A DNA stretch of 7,404 nt from contig JAFWEA010000359.1 in NCBI GenBank assembly GCA_017543005.1, forward strand, positions 1 to 7,404, in the 5' to 3' direction. The notes beneath the pieces are model-generated. The model did not search any database and was not told the origin of the DNA. It worked only from the letters and a program-made list of their open reading frames with translations. Origin of the DNA: Solobacterium sp. GTDB taxonomy: Bacteria > Bacillota_I > Bacilli_A > Erysipelotrichales > Erysipelotrichaceae. A program made the position numbers and the translations under genes. How positions within the stretch are numbered: position 1 is the first letter of the stretch; each line of letters starts with the position of its first letter. Positions 1 to 6,578 of this stretch are shown in pieces.

Positions 1-1080
1 GTTGAAGGCCTGCCGATCCAGCATGAAACAGAATTCGGCGGGGTCTATATCGAGATGTCCATTGACGATTTCAATGAACTCGGGTTTGTCTATGGCGACA
101 GCGTCAAGGTCGAGTTTTCCAACGGGTATACCCTGGAAGACATTCCGTATTACAACGGCTACTATGTCGATGCCGGAGAACCGCTGCTGATCGCATATCC
201 GGGCTATGACTATATCAAGGCGGCGGTCAATTACGGTGAGGATCTCTGGGAGACCGGCAACCTGTACGCCGTACAGATTCCGAGTCTCTATGTCCAGGCA
301 GGCCTGGATGAGCACTGCACGGCCAGTGTTTATCTCAATGAGCACGGCAAATATGCGGATACCCAGATGGCCCGGGATATTCATTACTATGATGAGCGGG
401 AACGGTATCCCAGTGACGAGGTGTTTGCCAATTTCAGAAACTTCCGGATGGGCAGGATCAGGGAAAATACGCTGTACCGTTCTGCATCCCCGTGTGACAA
501 CCAGCATAACCGGGCTGCCTATGTGGACCGTCTGATCGCCGCGGCAGGCATCAGGTGCATCCTGAACCTGTCGGACAATGAGGTGAAAATCGAGAGATAT
601 ATCAATGCGGATGATTTTGACTCGCCGTATTTCCTGTCTCTCTATGAGAGCGACAATGTCATTCCGCTGGCCATGAACATGAACTTCACTTCCGATGAAT
701 TCACGCGGAAACTCGCTTCCGGACTGGCCGCCATGGCCGAGAAGGAAGGACCGTATCTGATTCACTGCACGGAAGGCAAGGACCGGACCGGCTTTGTCTG
801 CATGCTGCTGGAGGCACTGGCCGGGGCAAAGTATCAGGAGATCGTAGATGACTACATGCTCACCTATGACAACTATTACGAAATCACAAAGGAGTCCGAT
901 CCGGTCAAATACGATGTCATTCTGGACAAGAATCTTGTGGCCATGATCAAGGTGATTGTCGGGGATGACAGTGTGGATATCACGACCTGCGATCTTTCGG
1001 CATACGCAAGAAACTACCTGCTCAAAGCCGGAATGACAGAGGAACAGATCGATCTGCTGCTTTCCCGGATCACGGAATAG
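1..1080 (+). CDS. Tyrosine/lipid phosphatase-like protein, 5'-truncated by window edge
   Basis: The reading frame is open from base 1 to the TAG at 1078-1080, so this is the last 359 codons of a gene that starts upstream. An ATG at 55 is in frame, but the residues before it (EFGGVYIE) join smoothly to the domain, so it is probably internal. Visible residues 1 to about 110 form a beta-rich region (FSNGYTLEDIPYYNGYY, AYPGYDYIKAA) that resembles the C-terminal domain of SAM hydroxide adenosyltransferases; this match is from memory and tentative. From about residue 142 there is a protein tyrosine phosphatase domain with LYRSASP, IRCILNLSDNE and the P-loop HCTEGKDRTG (bases 763-792), giving nucleophile Cys256 and Arg262. 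The GKDR form of the loop is typical of the Y_phosphatase3 family (MptpB, Listeria LipA), whose members can dephosphorylate phosphotyrosine and phosphoinositides. Family members are often secreted, but any signal peptide would lie outside the window. Confidence 0.88.
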   Translation, partial: VEGLPIQHETEFGGVYIEMSIDDFNELGFVYGDSVKVEFSNGYTLEDIPYYNGYYVDAGEPLLIAYPGYDYIKAAVNYGEDLWETGNLYAVQIPSLYVQAGLDEHCTASVYLNEHGKYADTQMARDIHYYDERERYPSDEVFANFRNFRMGRIRENTLYRSASPCDNQHNRAAYVDRLIAAAGIRCILNLSDNEVKIERYINADDFDSPYFLSLYESDNVIPLAMNMNFTSDEFTRKLASGLAAMAEKEGPYLIHCTEGKDRTGFVCMLLEALAGAKYQEIVDDYMLTYDNYYEITKESDPVKYDVILDKNLVAMIKVIVGDDSVDITTCDLSAYARNYLLKAGMTEEQIDLLLSRITE

Positions 1081-1151
1081 CAGCCGGTCTGCTTAGATCC
1101 GAACGGAGCACATTCCTGGAAAATCAGGACACTGAAAAAGGAGATGGTGAT

Positions 1152-1790
1152 ATGGCTTTTGACTACAAAAAAGAATATAAAGAATACTACATGCCAAAGA
1201 ACAAACCGGCCATCGTGACAATTCCGTGCATGAACTATATTGCCGTCCGCGGCAGCGGTGATCCGAACGCCGAAGACGGAGAATACAAGCAGGCTATCGG
1301 TCTTTTATACGGAATTGCCTTCACGATCAAGATGAGCAAAAAGACAGATCACCGGATTGAAGGATATTTTGACTATGTGGTGCCGCCGCTGGAAGGTTTC
1401 TGGTGGCAGGACGGCGTCACAGGAGTCGACTATGCCCACAAGGAAAACTTCAAATGGATCTCCGTCATCCGACTGCCTGATTTTGTAACGAAAGAAGATT
1501 TCGCCTGGGCCGTCAGGGAAGCTACGGAAAAGAAGAAACAGGACTTCTCAAAGGTGGAATTCTTTACCTATGATGAAGGGCTCTGCGTGCAGTGCATGCA
1601 CCTCGGGCCGTATGATGATGAGCCTGCAACGGTGGAGATGATGCACCGTTTCATGGAAGCGCAGGGGTATGAACTCGATATTACGGACCGGCGATTCCAT
1701 CATGAAATCTATTTGAGCGATGCGAGAAAGACTGCTCCGGAGAAGCTGAAGACGGTCATCCGGCATCCTATCAGGTTAAAGGAGAACTGA
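1152..1790 (+). CDS. GyrI-like small-molecule-binding domain protein
   Basis: This 212-residue protein starts at an ATG 7 bases after AAAGGAGA (1137-1144). It matches the stand-alone GyrI-like family. Landmarks are an N-terminal strand with IPCMNYIAVRGSGDPN (residues 24-39), an aromatic pair in PPLEGFWWQDG (78-88) and the C-terminal signature HHEIYLSDARKTAPEKLK (183-200), which is the most diagnostic part. The fold is a duplicated beta-alpha-beta-beta pocket that binds small ligands. Some relatives hydrolyse cyclopropanoid genotoxins, using pocket aromatic and glutamate residues; whether this one does is inference. There is no DNA-binding domain, so it is not an AraC/MerR-type regulator. It is the first gene of a three-gene run with YoaP and TfoX genes, and no promoter is obvious in the 71 bases before it. 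It might be read through from the phosphatase gene. Confidence 0.88.
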   Translation: MAFDYKKEYKEYYMPKNKPAIVTIPCMNYIAVRGSGDPNAEDGEYKQAIGLLYGIAFTIKMSKKTDHRIEGYFDYVVPPLEGFWWQDGVTGVDYAHKENFKWISVIRLPDFVTKEDFAWAVREATEKKKQDFSKVEFFTYDEGLCVQCMHLGPYDDEPATVEMMHRFMEAQGYELDITDRRFHHEIYLSDARKTAPEKLKTVIRHPIRLKEN

Positions 1791-1794
1791 TCAT

Positions 1795-2541
1795 ATGGAG
1801 TACATCAGATTGACAAAGGAAAATCTGGAAAAAGAGCATATCTGCTGTGCAATCTCCGGCAATAATGATGTGCAGGTATTATCGAAAAAGGCATGGCTGG
1901 CAGACAGGCTGGATGAGGGCCTTGTCTTTCTTAAAAGTGTTGAGCGGGGCAAGTGCTTTATTGAGTATATTCCGGCGGAGTCCGCATGGATCCCGGTTAA
2001 TGCCGACGGTTATATGTACATTGACTGCCTGTGGGTATCCGGTTCCTTAAAAGGGCACGGATACTCTGCGGATTTACTGGACGCCTGTATCAGAGACAGT
2101 AAAGAGAAAGGAAAGAAGGGACTGTGCATCCTGGCTGCTGCGAAAAAGAAGCCGTTCCTGGCTGATCCGAAGTATCTGAAACACATGGGATTTGCTGTAT
2201 GTGATGAGGCTGATAATGGTATTCAGTTGTGGTATCTGCCGTTTTTGACGGAGGCAGAAAAGCCGCGGTTCAGGGAATGCGCAAGACACCCTCATAATAG
2301 TGAAAAAGGATATGTGCTGTATTACACCAGCCAGTGCCCGTTCAACGCGAAATATGTACCGGTGCTGGAACAGACAGCCAGGGAGAATGGTATCCGGTTC
2401 CGGGCAGTTCATATCGAAAGCAGGGAACAGGCACAGAACGCCCCGACTCCGGTCACAAACTACGCCCTCTTCCATGACGGGGAGTATATTACGAACGAGC
2501 AGATGAATGACAAGAAATTCCTGAAACTTGTGAAGGGATAG
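1795..2541 (+). CDS. yoaP: YoaP-type GNAT family N-acetyltransferase
   Basis: This protein has 248 residues, close to the length of Bacillus subtilis YoaP. It starts 4 bases after the upstream stop, with AAAGGAG (1778-1784) as ribosome binding site. Residues 1 to about 150 form a GNAT acetyltransferase domain: strand YMYIDCLWVSG (73-83), then an acetyl-CoA loop SLKGHGYSADLL (84-95) with Gly87 and Gly89. The C-terminal part (about 172-246) fits the YoaP-like domain. It begins with YVLYYTSQCPFNAKYVP (173-189), which looks like a thioredoxin-fold strand and active-site turn, but with CPFN instead of CxxC. It continues with TPVTNYALFHDGEYITNEQMNDKKF (about 219-242). The acceptor substrate is unknown for the family. 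Translation is likely coupled to its neighbours. The family assignment is firm; a role in modifying a toxic small molecule is a guess from the adjacent GyrI-like gene. Confidence 0.88.
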   Translation: MEYIRLTKENLEKEHICCAISGNNDVQVLSKKAWLADRLDEGLVFLKSVERGKCFIEYIPAESAWIPVNADGYMYIDCLWVSGSLKGHGYSADLLDACIRDSKEKGKKGLCILAAAKKKPFLADPKYLKHMGFAVCDEADNGIQLWYLPFLTEAEKPRFRECARHPHNSEKGYVLYYTSQCPFNAKYVPVLEQTARENGIRFRAVHIESREQAQNAPTPVTNYALFHDGEYITNEQMNDKKFLKLVKG

Positions 2542-2550
2542 GAGACTCAT

Positions 2551-2862
2551 ATGGCATCAACAAAACAATACCTGGACTTTATCCTGGAACAGCTGTCTGA
2601 TCTCGATGCGATCAGTTACCGGGCAATGATGGGAGAATACATCATCTACTATGACGGCAGGATCGTCGGCGGGATCTATGATGACCGCTTCCTGGTGAAG
2701 CCGACAAAGTCGGCAAAAGCGATGATGCCGAATGCCCATATGGAACTGCCGTATGAAGGCGCAAAGGAGATGCTGCTGGTTGACAATGTGGACAGCAGGG
2801 AGTTTCTGAAAGAACTGCTGGAAGCGATGTATCCGGAACAGCCAGCCCCGAAGAAAAGATAG
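2551..2862 (+). CDS. TfoX N-terminal domain family protein
   Basis: This small protein (103 residues) consists only of the TfoX/Sxy N-terminal domain. Core motifs are YRAMMGEYIIYYDGRIVGGI (residues 23-42) followed by DDRFLVKPT, and then a predicted helical C-terminus SREFLKELLEAMYPE. TfoX/Sxy in Gammaproteobacteria is a competence co-activator. Stand-alone N-domain proteins of about 100 residues are common in Bacillota, and their function there is unknown, so a competence role should not be assumed. The ATG lies 9 bases after the YoaP stop and 6 bases after AGGAG (2540-2544), which itself overlaps that stop codon. This suggests translational coupling. It is the last gene of the run; an intrinsic terminator follows 34 bases after its stop. 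Confidence 0.86.
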   Translation: MASTKQYLDFILEQLSDLDAISYRAMMGEYIIYYDGRIVGGIYDDRFLVKPTKSAKAMMPNAHMELPYEGAKEMLLVDNVDSREFLKELLEAMYPEQPAPKKR

Positions 2863-2896
2863 TCCGGTCACAGCCGGAAGATTCTGACACATTATG

Positions 2897-2944
2897 AAAG
2901 ACGTTTGATTACTGCATCAGGCAGGGAATAAAACGTCTTTTTTT
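2897..2944 (+). terminator. Rho-independent terminator after the TfoX-domain gene
   Basis: A perfect 10-bp stem is formed by AAAGACGTTT (2897-2906) and AAACGTCTTT (2931-2940), and a run of seven T lies at 2938-2944. The 24-base loop holds a small inner stem, CTGC (2912-2915) with GCAG (2921-2924). It separates the upstream GyrI/YoaP/TfoX unit from the TetR-controlled operon. The A-rich 5' arm may let it act on the opposite strand too, but no convergent gene is seen. Confidence 0.88.
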
Positions 2945-2987
2945 CTGATTTGAAGTCGTTATGAAGATGCAGATGATTTTTCCTATA

Positions 2988-3016
2988 TTGACATCGTGTC
3001 AGAATACGATTACAAT
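2988..3016 (+). promoter_or_regulatory. Sigma-A-type promoter of the TetR operon
   Basis: The -35 box TTGACA (2988-2993) is a perfect consensus match. After a 17-base spacer comes the -10 box TACAAT (3011-3016), one mismatch from TATAAT. The predicted start of transcription is around 3022-3024, giving a leader of about 44 bases before the TetR start codon. The -35 box is embedded in the first operator palindrome and the predicted start point abuts the second. It should be a strong promoter when not repressed. Confidence 0.85.
2989..3001 (+). promoter_or_regulatory. Operator O1, palindrome over the -35 box
   Basis: The sequence TGACA-TCG-TGTCA is a perfect inverted repeat with 5-base arms and a 3-base centre, typical in size for the core of a TetR-family operator. 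It covers the last five bases of the -35 box, so a bound repressor would block RNA polymerase. The TetR gene starts 65 bases downstream, which points to autoregulation (inference). Confidence 0.82.
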
Positions 3017-3024
3017 AACTATGC

Positions 3025-3037
3025 TGACATCGTGTCA
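3025..3037 (+). promoter_or_regulatory. Operator O2, palindrome at the transcription start
   Basis: This is a second exact copy of TGACA-TCG-TGTCA. Here the arms extend by one more base pair (C at 3024, G at 3038) to a 15-base perfect palindrome. It begins at the predicted transcription start, downstream of the -10 box. Its centre is 36 bases from that of O1, so two repressor dimers could bracket the promoter core without overlapping. Confidence 0.82.
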
Positions 3038-3066
3038 GAATAAATGAAAATGATGAGGATCAGAAG

Positions 3067-3690
3067 ATGAGAAAAGTTACACCGGAACAGATTGCCCTGA
3101 AAAGAGAAGAGATCATCAATGCCTGTGAACAGCTTTATCGAACGATGAGCTTCCGGGAGATCACCCTCAAGGACATCAGCACGATCACTTCGTTTTCCCG
3201 GCCGACAATCTATAACTACTTTGAGACAAAGGAAGAAATCTTTCTGACTTTGTTCCAGCGGGAATATGACCGGTGGAATGAAGAACTGACCGCCATCCTG
3301 AATGACAATGAGAAGCTGACAAAAGCGGAACTGTCCGAGAAGATGGCGGCTTCCCTGGCCGGGCGGGAACAGCTGCTGAAGCTGCTTTCCATGAACAACT
3401 ACGATATGGAAGCCAACAGCCGGCAGGAACTGCTTACCACGTTCAAGCAGTCCTATGGCAGATCGATGCATCTGATGTGCATGCTGGTGGAAAAGTTCTG
3501 CCCGGATATGACCGTGGCGGACATTCAGAACTTCATCTATATCTTCTTCCCGTTTATGTTCGGTATCTGGCCATACACCGCTGTGACGGAAAAGCAGAGG
3601 ATTGCAATGAAAGATGCCGGCATCAGCTATGTGTATCAGACCGTTTTTGAACTGACTTACAGCTGCCTGATCCGGCTGCTGGGTGAGTGA
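3067..3690 (+). CDS. TetR/AcrR family transcriptional regulator, probable autorepressor of the operon
   Basis: This 207-residue protein has standard TetR length. Residues about 8-55 form the N-terminal DNA-binding domain with helix-turn-helix TLKDISTITSFSRPTIYNYF (33-52), followed by the usual KEEIF. The rest (about 60-205) is a predicted all-helical ligand-binding and dimerisation domain, variable as in other TetR proteins, so the inducer cannot be predicted. The start codon lies 8 bases after GAGG (3055-3058). The gene is first in its operon, directly downstream of a strong promoter flanked by two palindromic sites, which makes self-repression likely (inference). No terminator is seen in the 42 bases between it and the flavodoxin gene, so it should be co-transcribed with the redox genes it is expected to control. 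Confidence 0.92.
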   Translation: MRKVTPEQIALKREEIINACEQLYRTMSFREITLKDISTITSFSRPTIYNYFETKEEIFLTLFQREYDRWNEELTAILNDNEKLTKAELSEKMAASLAGREQLLKLLSMNNYDMEANSRQELLTTFKQSYGRSMHLMCMLVEKFCPDMTVADIQNFIYIFFPFMFGIWPYTAVTEKQRIAMKDAGISYVYQTVFELTYSCLIRLLGE

Positions 3691-3732
3691 AAAACGGCTT
3701 ATAAAACAGACAAGAAAAGGAGACAGAACAGA

Positions 3733-4212
3733 ATGGCAAGCAGAACATTAGTGGCGGTATTCTCCGCCAGCGGCGTCACCAGAACAGTCGGTGAGGCGAT
3801 TGCCCGGGTGGCCGGTGCGGATTTCCATGAGATTGTACCGAAAGAAGAATATACGGCGGCAGATCTGGACTGGATGAACCGGAAGAGCCGCAGTTCCGTT
3901 GAAATGAACAATCCGGCAGCCAGACCCGAGATCGCCGGTGATCCCCTGGATATGGCTGCGTATGACACGATCTTTGTCGGTTTCCCGATCTGGTGGGGCG
4001 TGGCGCCGAGAATCATTGAAACCTTCCTGGAAAGTTATGACTTTTCCGGCAAGAAGATCATCCCGTTTTGCACCTCCGGCGGCAGCGGGGTCGGGCACAG
4101 CGATACAGCCCTGCACAAGAATGTAAGCGGTGATGTCAGCTGGGCTAAGGGCAGGCAGATCAACCGGCCGAATGAAGCGGAAATCCGCCGCTGGCTGGAC
4201 GAAGTGCTGTAA
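3733..4212 (+). CDS. Flavodoxin, cytoplasmic
   Basis: This 159-residue protein is a complete single-domain flavodoxin of the Flavodoxin_4 kind. Strand 1, TLVAVFSASG, leads into the FMN phosphate loop SASGVT (residues 11-16). Then come EIVPKEEYTAADLDW (33-47), the hallmark GFPIWWGVAPR (83-93) whose tryptophans should lie against the isoalloxazine ring, and PFCTSGGSGVG (111-121). There is no signal peptide, so it should act in the cytoplasm as a one- or two-electron FMN carrier or as an FMN-dependent reductase. It follows the TetR gene with a good ribosome binding site (AAAGGAGA, 3716-3723). A paralogue with a lipoprotein signal closes the same operon. The electron partner is unknown. Confidence 0.92.
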   Translation: MASRTLVAVFSASGVTRTVGEAIARVAGADFHEIVPKEEYTAADLDWMNRKSRSSVEMNNPAARPEIAGDPLDMAAYDTIFVGFPIWWGVAPRIIETFLESYDFSGKKIIPFCTSGGSGVGHSDTALHKNVSGDVSWAKGRQINRPNEAEIRRWLDEVL

Positions 4213-4223
4213 AGAGGCAGGAT

Positions 4224-5186
4224 ATGCTGAAGGATAAGAAGTGCATTGATTTTCATGCCCACCCGGTGACGGATGCGTTCCGGGCTGCCATGAGTGACCT
4301 TGGCATTGATCCGCTGGCGGAGGACGGCTTTTCGCTGCCGCAGTGGAGCGCGGAAGATCATCTGGCCTTCATGAAAGATGCCGGGATTGATTATGCCGTT
4401 TTATCTGCACCGGTGCCGCATATCTATAACGGCGATGGTGCCAAGGCGGCTGCAGCAGCCCGGAAAATCAATCAGGAGACAGCGGCAATCGTCAGACAGA
4501 ACCCGGATCAGTTTGCCTTTGCGGCCCTTGTACCGCTGCCGGATATTGCAGGGACACTGGCCGAAACAGCCTATGCGCTGGATGTGCTCGGCGCTGCCGG
4601 TCTGAAGGTCGCAACCAACATGGGCGGCATCTATCTTGGTGATCCGCTTCTGGATCCGGTCATGGCGGAATGGAACCGGCGCAGGGCACTGGTGATCATT
4701 CATCCCTGCCGGGCCAGACTGCGGCCGGAAAACGTCATTACCGGTACGGTTGCGGCGATCTACGAATATCCGGCTGATACGACAAGAGCCGTACTGAACA
4801 TGATGGCCAACCGCATCATGACAAGGTTTCCGGACATCCGCTGGGTGGTTCCGCACTGCGGCTCGTTCCTGCCGTATATGCTGCAACGGTTTACCGGGGT
4901 CTCGGGGATCCTGGCTTCGATGGGCATGATGGAAACGGTGGATGTGAAGGCAGAGTTTGAAAAACTGTATTTCGATATTGCAGGTGATCCCGAGCCGGTT
5001 CATCTGGAGATGCTGCGGATGGTTGCGGCCGACGATCATATTGTTTACGGCAGTGATTTTCCGCATTCTCCGGCCCGGGTCATAACGGCAAAGAAACAGC
5101 ACTTTGACGCAAACGGAGAATATGCCGGCATCCGGGAGAAAATCTACGGCGATAATGCGCTGCGGCTGCTGAAAGGGGCAGAATGA
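4224..5186 (+). CDS. Amidohydrolase family protein, ACMSD-like metal-dependent decarboxylase/hydrolase
   Basis: This full-length 320-residue TIM-barrel protein belongs to the Amidohydro_2 family, whose known members include aminocarboxymuconate-semialdehyde decarboxylase and gamma-resorcylate decarboxylase. The metal-binding set looks intact. FHAHP supplies His11 and His13, VIIHPCR supplies His160, VVPHCGSFLP supplies His211, and YGSDFPHS supplies Asp278. The C-terminal IYGDNALRLL matches the family's ending. By family knowledge it may remove a carboxylate from an aromatic or enol-type acid, or hydrolyse a C-C or C-N bond; the sequence does not decide which. It is predicted cytoplasmic. It starts 11 bases after the flavodoxin stop, with AGAGG as ribosome binding site, and its stop overlaps the start of the aldo/keto reductase, so the three are co-translated. 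Confidence 0.9.
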   Translation: MLKDKKCIDFHAHPVTDAFRAAMSDLGIDPLAEDGFSLPQWSAEDHLAFMKDAGIDYAVLSAPVPHIYNGDGAKAAAAARKINQETAAIVRQNPDQFAFAALVPLPDIAGTLAETAYALDVLGAAGLKVATNMGGIYLGDPLLDPVMAEWNRRRALVIIHPCRARLRPENVITGTVAAIYEYPADTTRAVLNMMANRIMTRFPDIRWVVPHCGSFLPYMLQRFTGVSGILASMGMMETVDVKAEFEKLYFDIAGDPEPVHLEMLRMVAADDHIVYGSDFPHSPARVITAKKQHFDANGEYAGIREKIYGDNALRLLKGAE

Positions 5187-6232
5187 TGAAGTATACAAAA
5201 ATCGGCAATTCTGATCTGAATGTATCCCGGATCTGCCTTGGCTGCATGGGTTTCGGTGATCCCGGCCGGGGTCAGCACAGCTGGACCATTGATGAAGAAC
5301 ATACCAGGGAGATCATGAAGCGCTCTCTGGAACTTGGTGTTAATTTCTTTGATACGGCGATTGCCTATCAGAGCGGTACCAGCGAGCAGTATGTCGGCCG
5401 GGCCCTCAGGGATTTTGCAAAACGTGACGATGTGGTTGTCGCAACCAAGTTCCTGCCGCGGACGCAGGAAGAGATCGAAAAGGGCATCAGTGGGCAGCAG
5501 CACATCGAAAACATGATCAATACGAGCCTGCAGAATCTTGGTATGGACTATATTGATCTGTATATCTATCACATGTGGGACTGGCAGACGCCGCTCTATG
5601 ACATCATGGATGGTCTGAACCGGGTCGTAAAAGCCGGCAAGGCAAGATACATCGGTATTTCCAACTGCTATGCCTGGCAGCTGGCCAAGGCAAATGCCCT
5701 GGCAGAGAAGGAAGGATTCGCGAAGTTTGTGTCCATCCAGGGTCACTACAATCTGATCTTCCGGGAAGAAGAACGGGAAATGGTCTCGTACTGCACGGAA
5801 GAGAATATTGCCCTGACCCCTTACAGTGCACTGGCAGCCGGACGGCTTTCCAGAAAGCCGGGCATCGGGGGCACAAAGCGGGCCGAGGAAGACAGCTATG
5901 CGAAGTTCAAGTATGATGCCACGGCAGAACAGGATAACGTCATTATCAGCCGGGTTGATGAACTTGCGGAAAAGCATGGTGTGAGCATGACGGAAGTGTC
6001 ACTTGCCTGGCTGCTCACAAAGACAGCGTCACCGGTCGTCGGGGCAACCAAAGTCCATCATATCGAAGGAGCCGCAAAGGCAGTGGATCTGGTCCTGACC
6101 CCGGAGGAGATCCTTTATCTGGAAGAACCGTATGTGCCGCATCCGCTGGCCGGGGTGATGGCCCAGAACAAGCCCGCATCCGCAAAGGAAAAACACGTCT
6201 GGTCCACAGGGGATCAGAAGATCGGAAAGTAA
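5183..6232 (+). CDS. Aldo/keto reductase
   Basis: This 349-residue, full-length member of the aldo/keto reductase superfamily uses NAD(P)H to reduce carbonyls to alcohols. The catalytic tetrad is complete: Asp57 (FFDTA), Tyr62 (AIAY), Lys89 (VATKF) and His130 (IYHMW). Other barrel landmarks are GISNCYAWQL, SIQGHYNLIFR (contains the stacking tyrosine region), TPYSALAAGRLSR and the cofactor-binding end with SPVVGATKVHH. Overall it resembles the YajO/IolS-like bacterial group; the substrate is unknown. The ATG at 5183 overlaps the preceding stop as ATGA. A second in-frame ATG at 5186 is better spaced (7 bases) from AAGGGG (5173-5178), so the true N-terminus may be one residue shorter. The neighbouring flavodoxins suggest a shared reductive pathway. 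Confidence 0.93.
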   Translation: MMKYTKIGNSDLNVSRICLGCMGFGDPGRGQHSWTIDEEHTREIMKRSLELGVNFFDTAIAYQSGTSEQYVGRALRDFAKRDDVVVATKFLPRTQEEIEKGISGQQHIENMINTSLQNLGMDYIDLYIYHMWDWQTPLYDIMDGLNRVVKAGKARYIGISNCYAWQLAKANALAEKEGFAKFVSIQGHYNLIFREEEREMVSYCTEENIALTPYSALAAGRLSRKPGIGGTKRAEEDSYAKFKYDATAEQDNVIISRVDELAEKHGVSMTEVSLAWLLTKTASPVVGATKVHHIEGAAKAVDLVLTPEEILYLEEPYVPHPLAGVMAQNKPASAKEKHVWSTGDQKIGK

Positions 6233-6248
6233 CAGGAGGACACAGCAA

Positions 6249-6578
6249 ATGGCAGAAAAGATTGTCCAGACCGCCGGCCGTAACCAGTTGGGGGAATTTG
6301 CCCCGATGTTCGCCCATCTCAATGATGATGTGCTCTTCGGCGAAGTCTGGAATGAGGAAGCAATTGATATCAAGACAAAATGCATTATTACCGTAGTTGC
6401 CCTGATGGCTTCGGGGATTACGGATTCTTCTTTGACATATCATCTGCAGAACGCGAAGGCTCATGGTGTGACAAAGAAAGAAATTGCCGCCATTATCACC
6501 CATGTGACGATGTATACCGGCTGGCCGAAGGGCTGGGCCGTGTTCCGCCAGGCCAAGGAAGTCTGGGCTGAGGAATGA
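6249..6578 (+). CDS. Carboxymuconolactone decarboxylase family protein
   Basis: This 109-residue helical protein has the size of a single CMD domain. Recognisable segments are LNDDVLFGEVWNEE (residues 24-37), TKCIITVVALMASGI (43-57), SLTYHLQNAKAHGVTKKEIAAIITH (61-85) and YTGWPKGWAVFRQAKEVW (89-106). It contains one cysteine (Cys45) and lacks the CxxC of AhpD-type peroxidase partners, so it is unlikely to be a thiol-dependent alkylhydroperoxidase. Conserved His65 and His85 are candidates for catalysis. The family includes gamma-carboxymuconolactone decarboxylase and many uncharacterised proteins found beside oxidoreductases. A strong AGGAGG (6234-6239) lies 8 bases before its ATG, and its stop overlaps the next gene. 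Confidence 0.9.
   Translation: MAEKIVQTAGRNQLGEFAPMFAHLNDDVLFGEVWNEEAIDIKTKCIITVVALMASGITDSSLTYHLQNAKAHGVTKKEIAAIITHVTMYTGWPKGWAVFRQAKEVWAEE

Larger units (their letters stand above)
2989..3042 (+). repeat. Pair of 18-bp direct repeats carrying the operators
   Basis: The 18-base unit TGACATCGTGTCAGAATA occurs at 2989-3006 and 3025-3042 with no mismatches. The identity goes five bases beyond the shared extended palindrome on one side (the GAATA tail). This suggests that the second site arose by local duplication or that the flank contributes to binding. Confidence 0.9.

Noticed and set aside
1114..1129. Small hairpin TCCTG-GAAAAT-CAGGA between the phosphatase and GyrI-like genes
   Set aside because: The stem is only 5 bp and there is no T run after it, so it is not supported as a terminator.
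4401..5198. 265-codon open frame on the minus strand opposite the amidohydrolase gene
   Set aside because: It is the antisense shadow of a gene with complete family motifs. Its product is rich in Arg, His, Cys and Pro without domain motifs.
5144..5977. 277-codon open frame on the minus strand opposite the aldo/keto reductase gene
   Set aside because: The + strand gene has a full catalytic tetrad and the expected length. The antisense product shows no recognisable motif.
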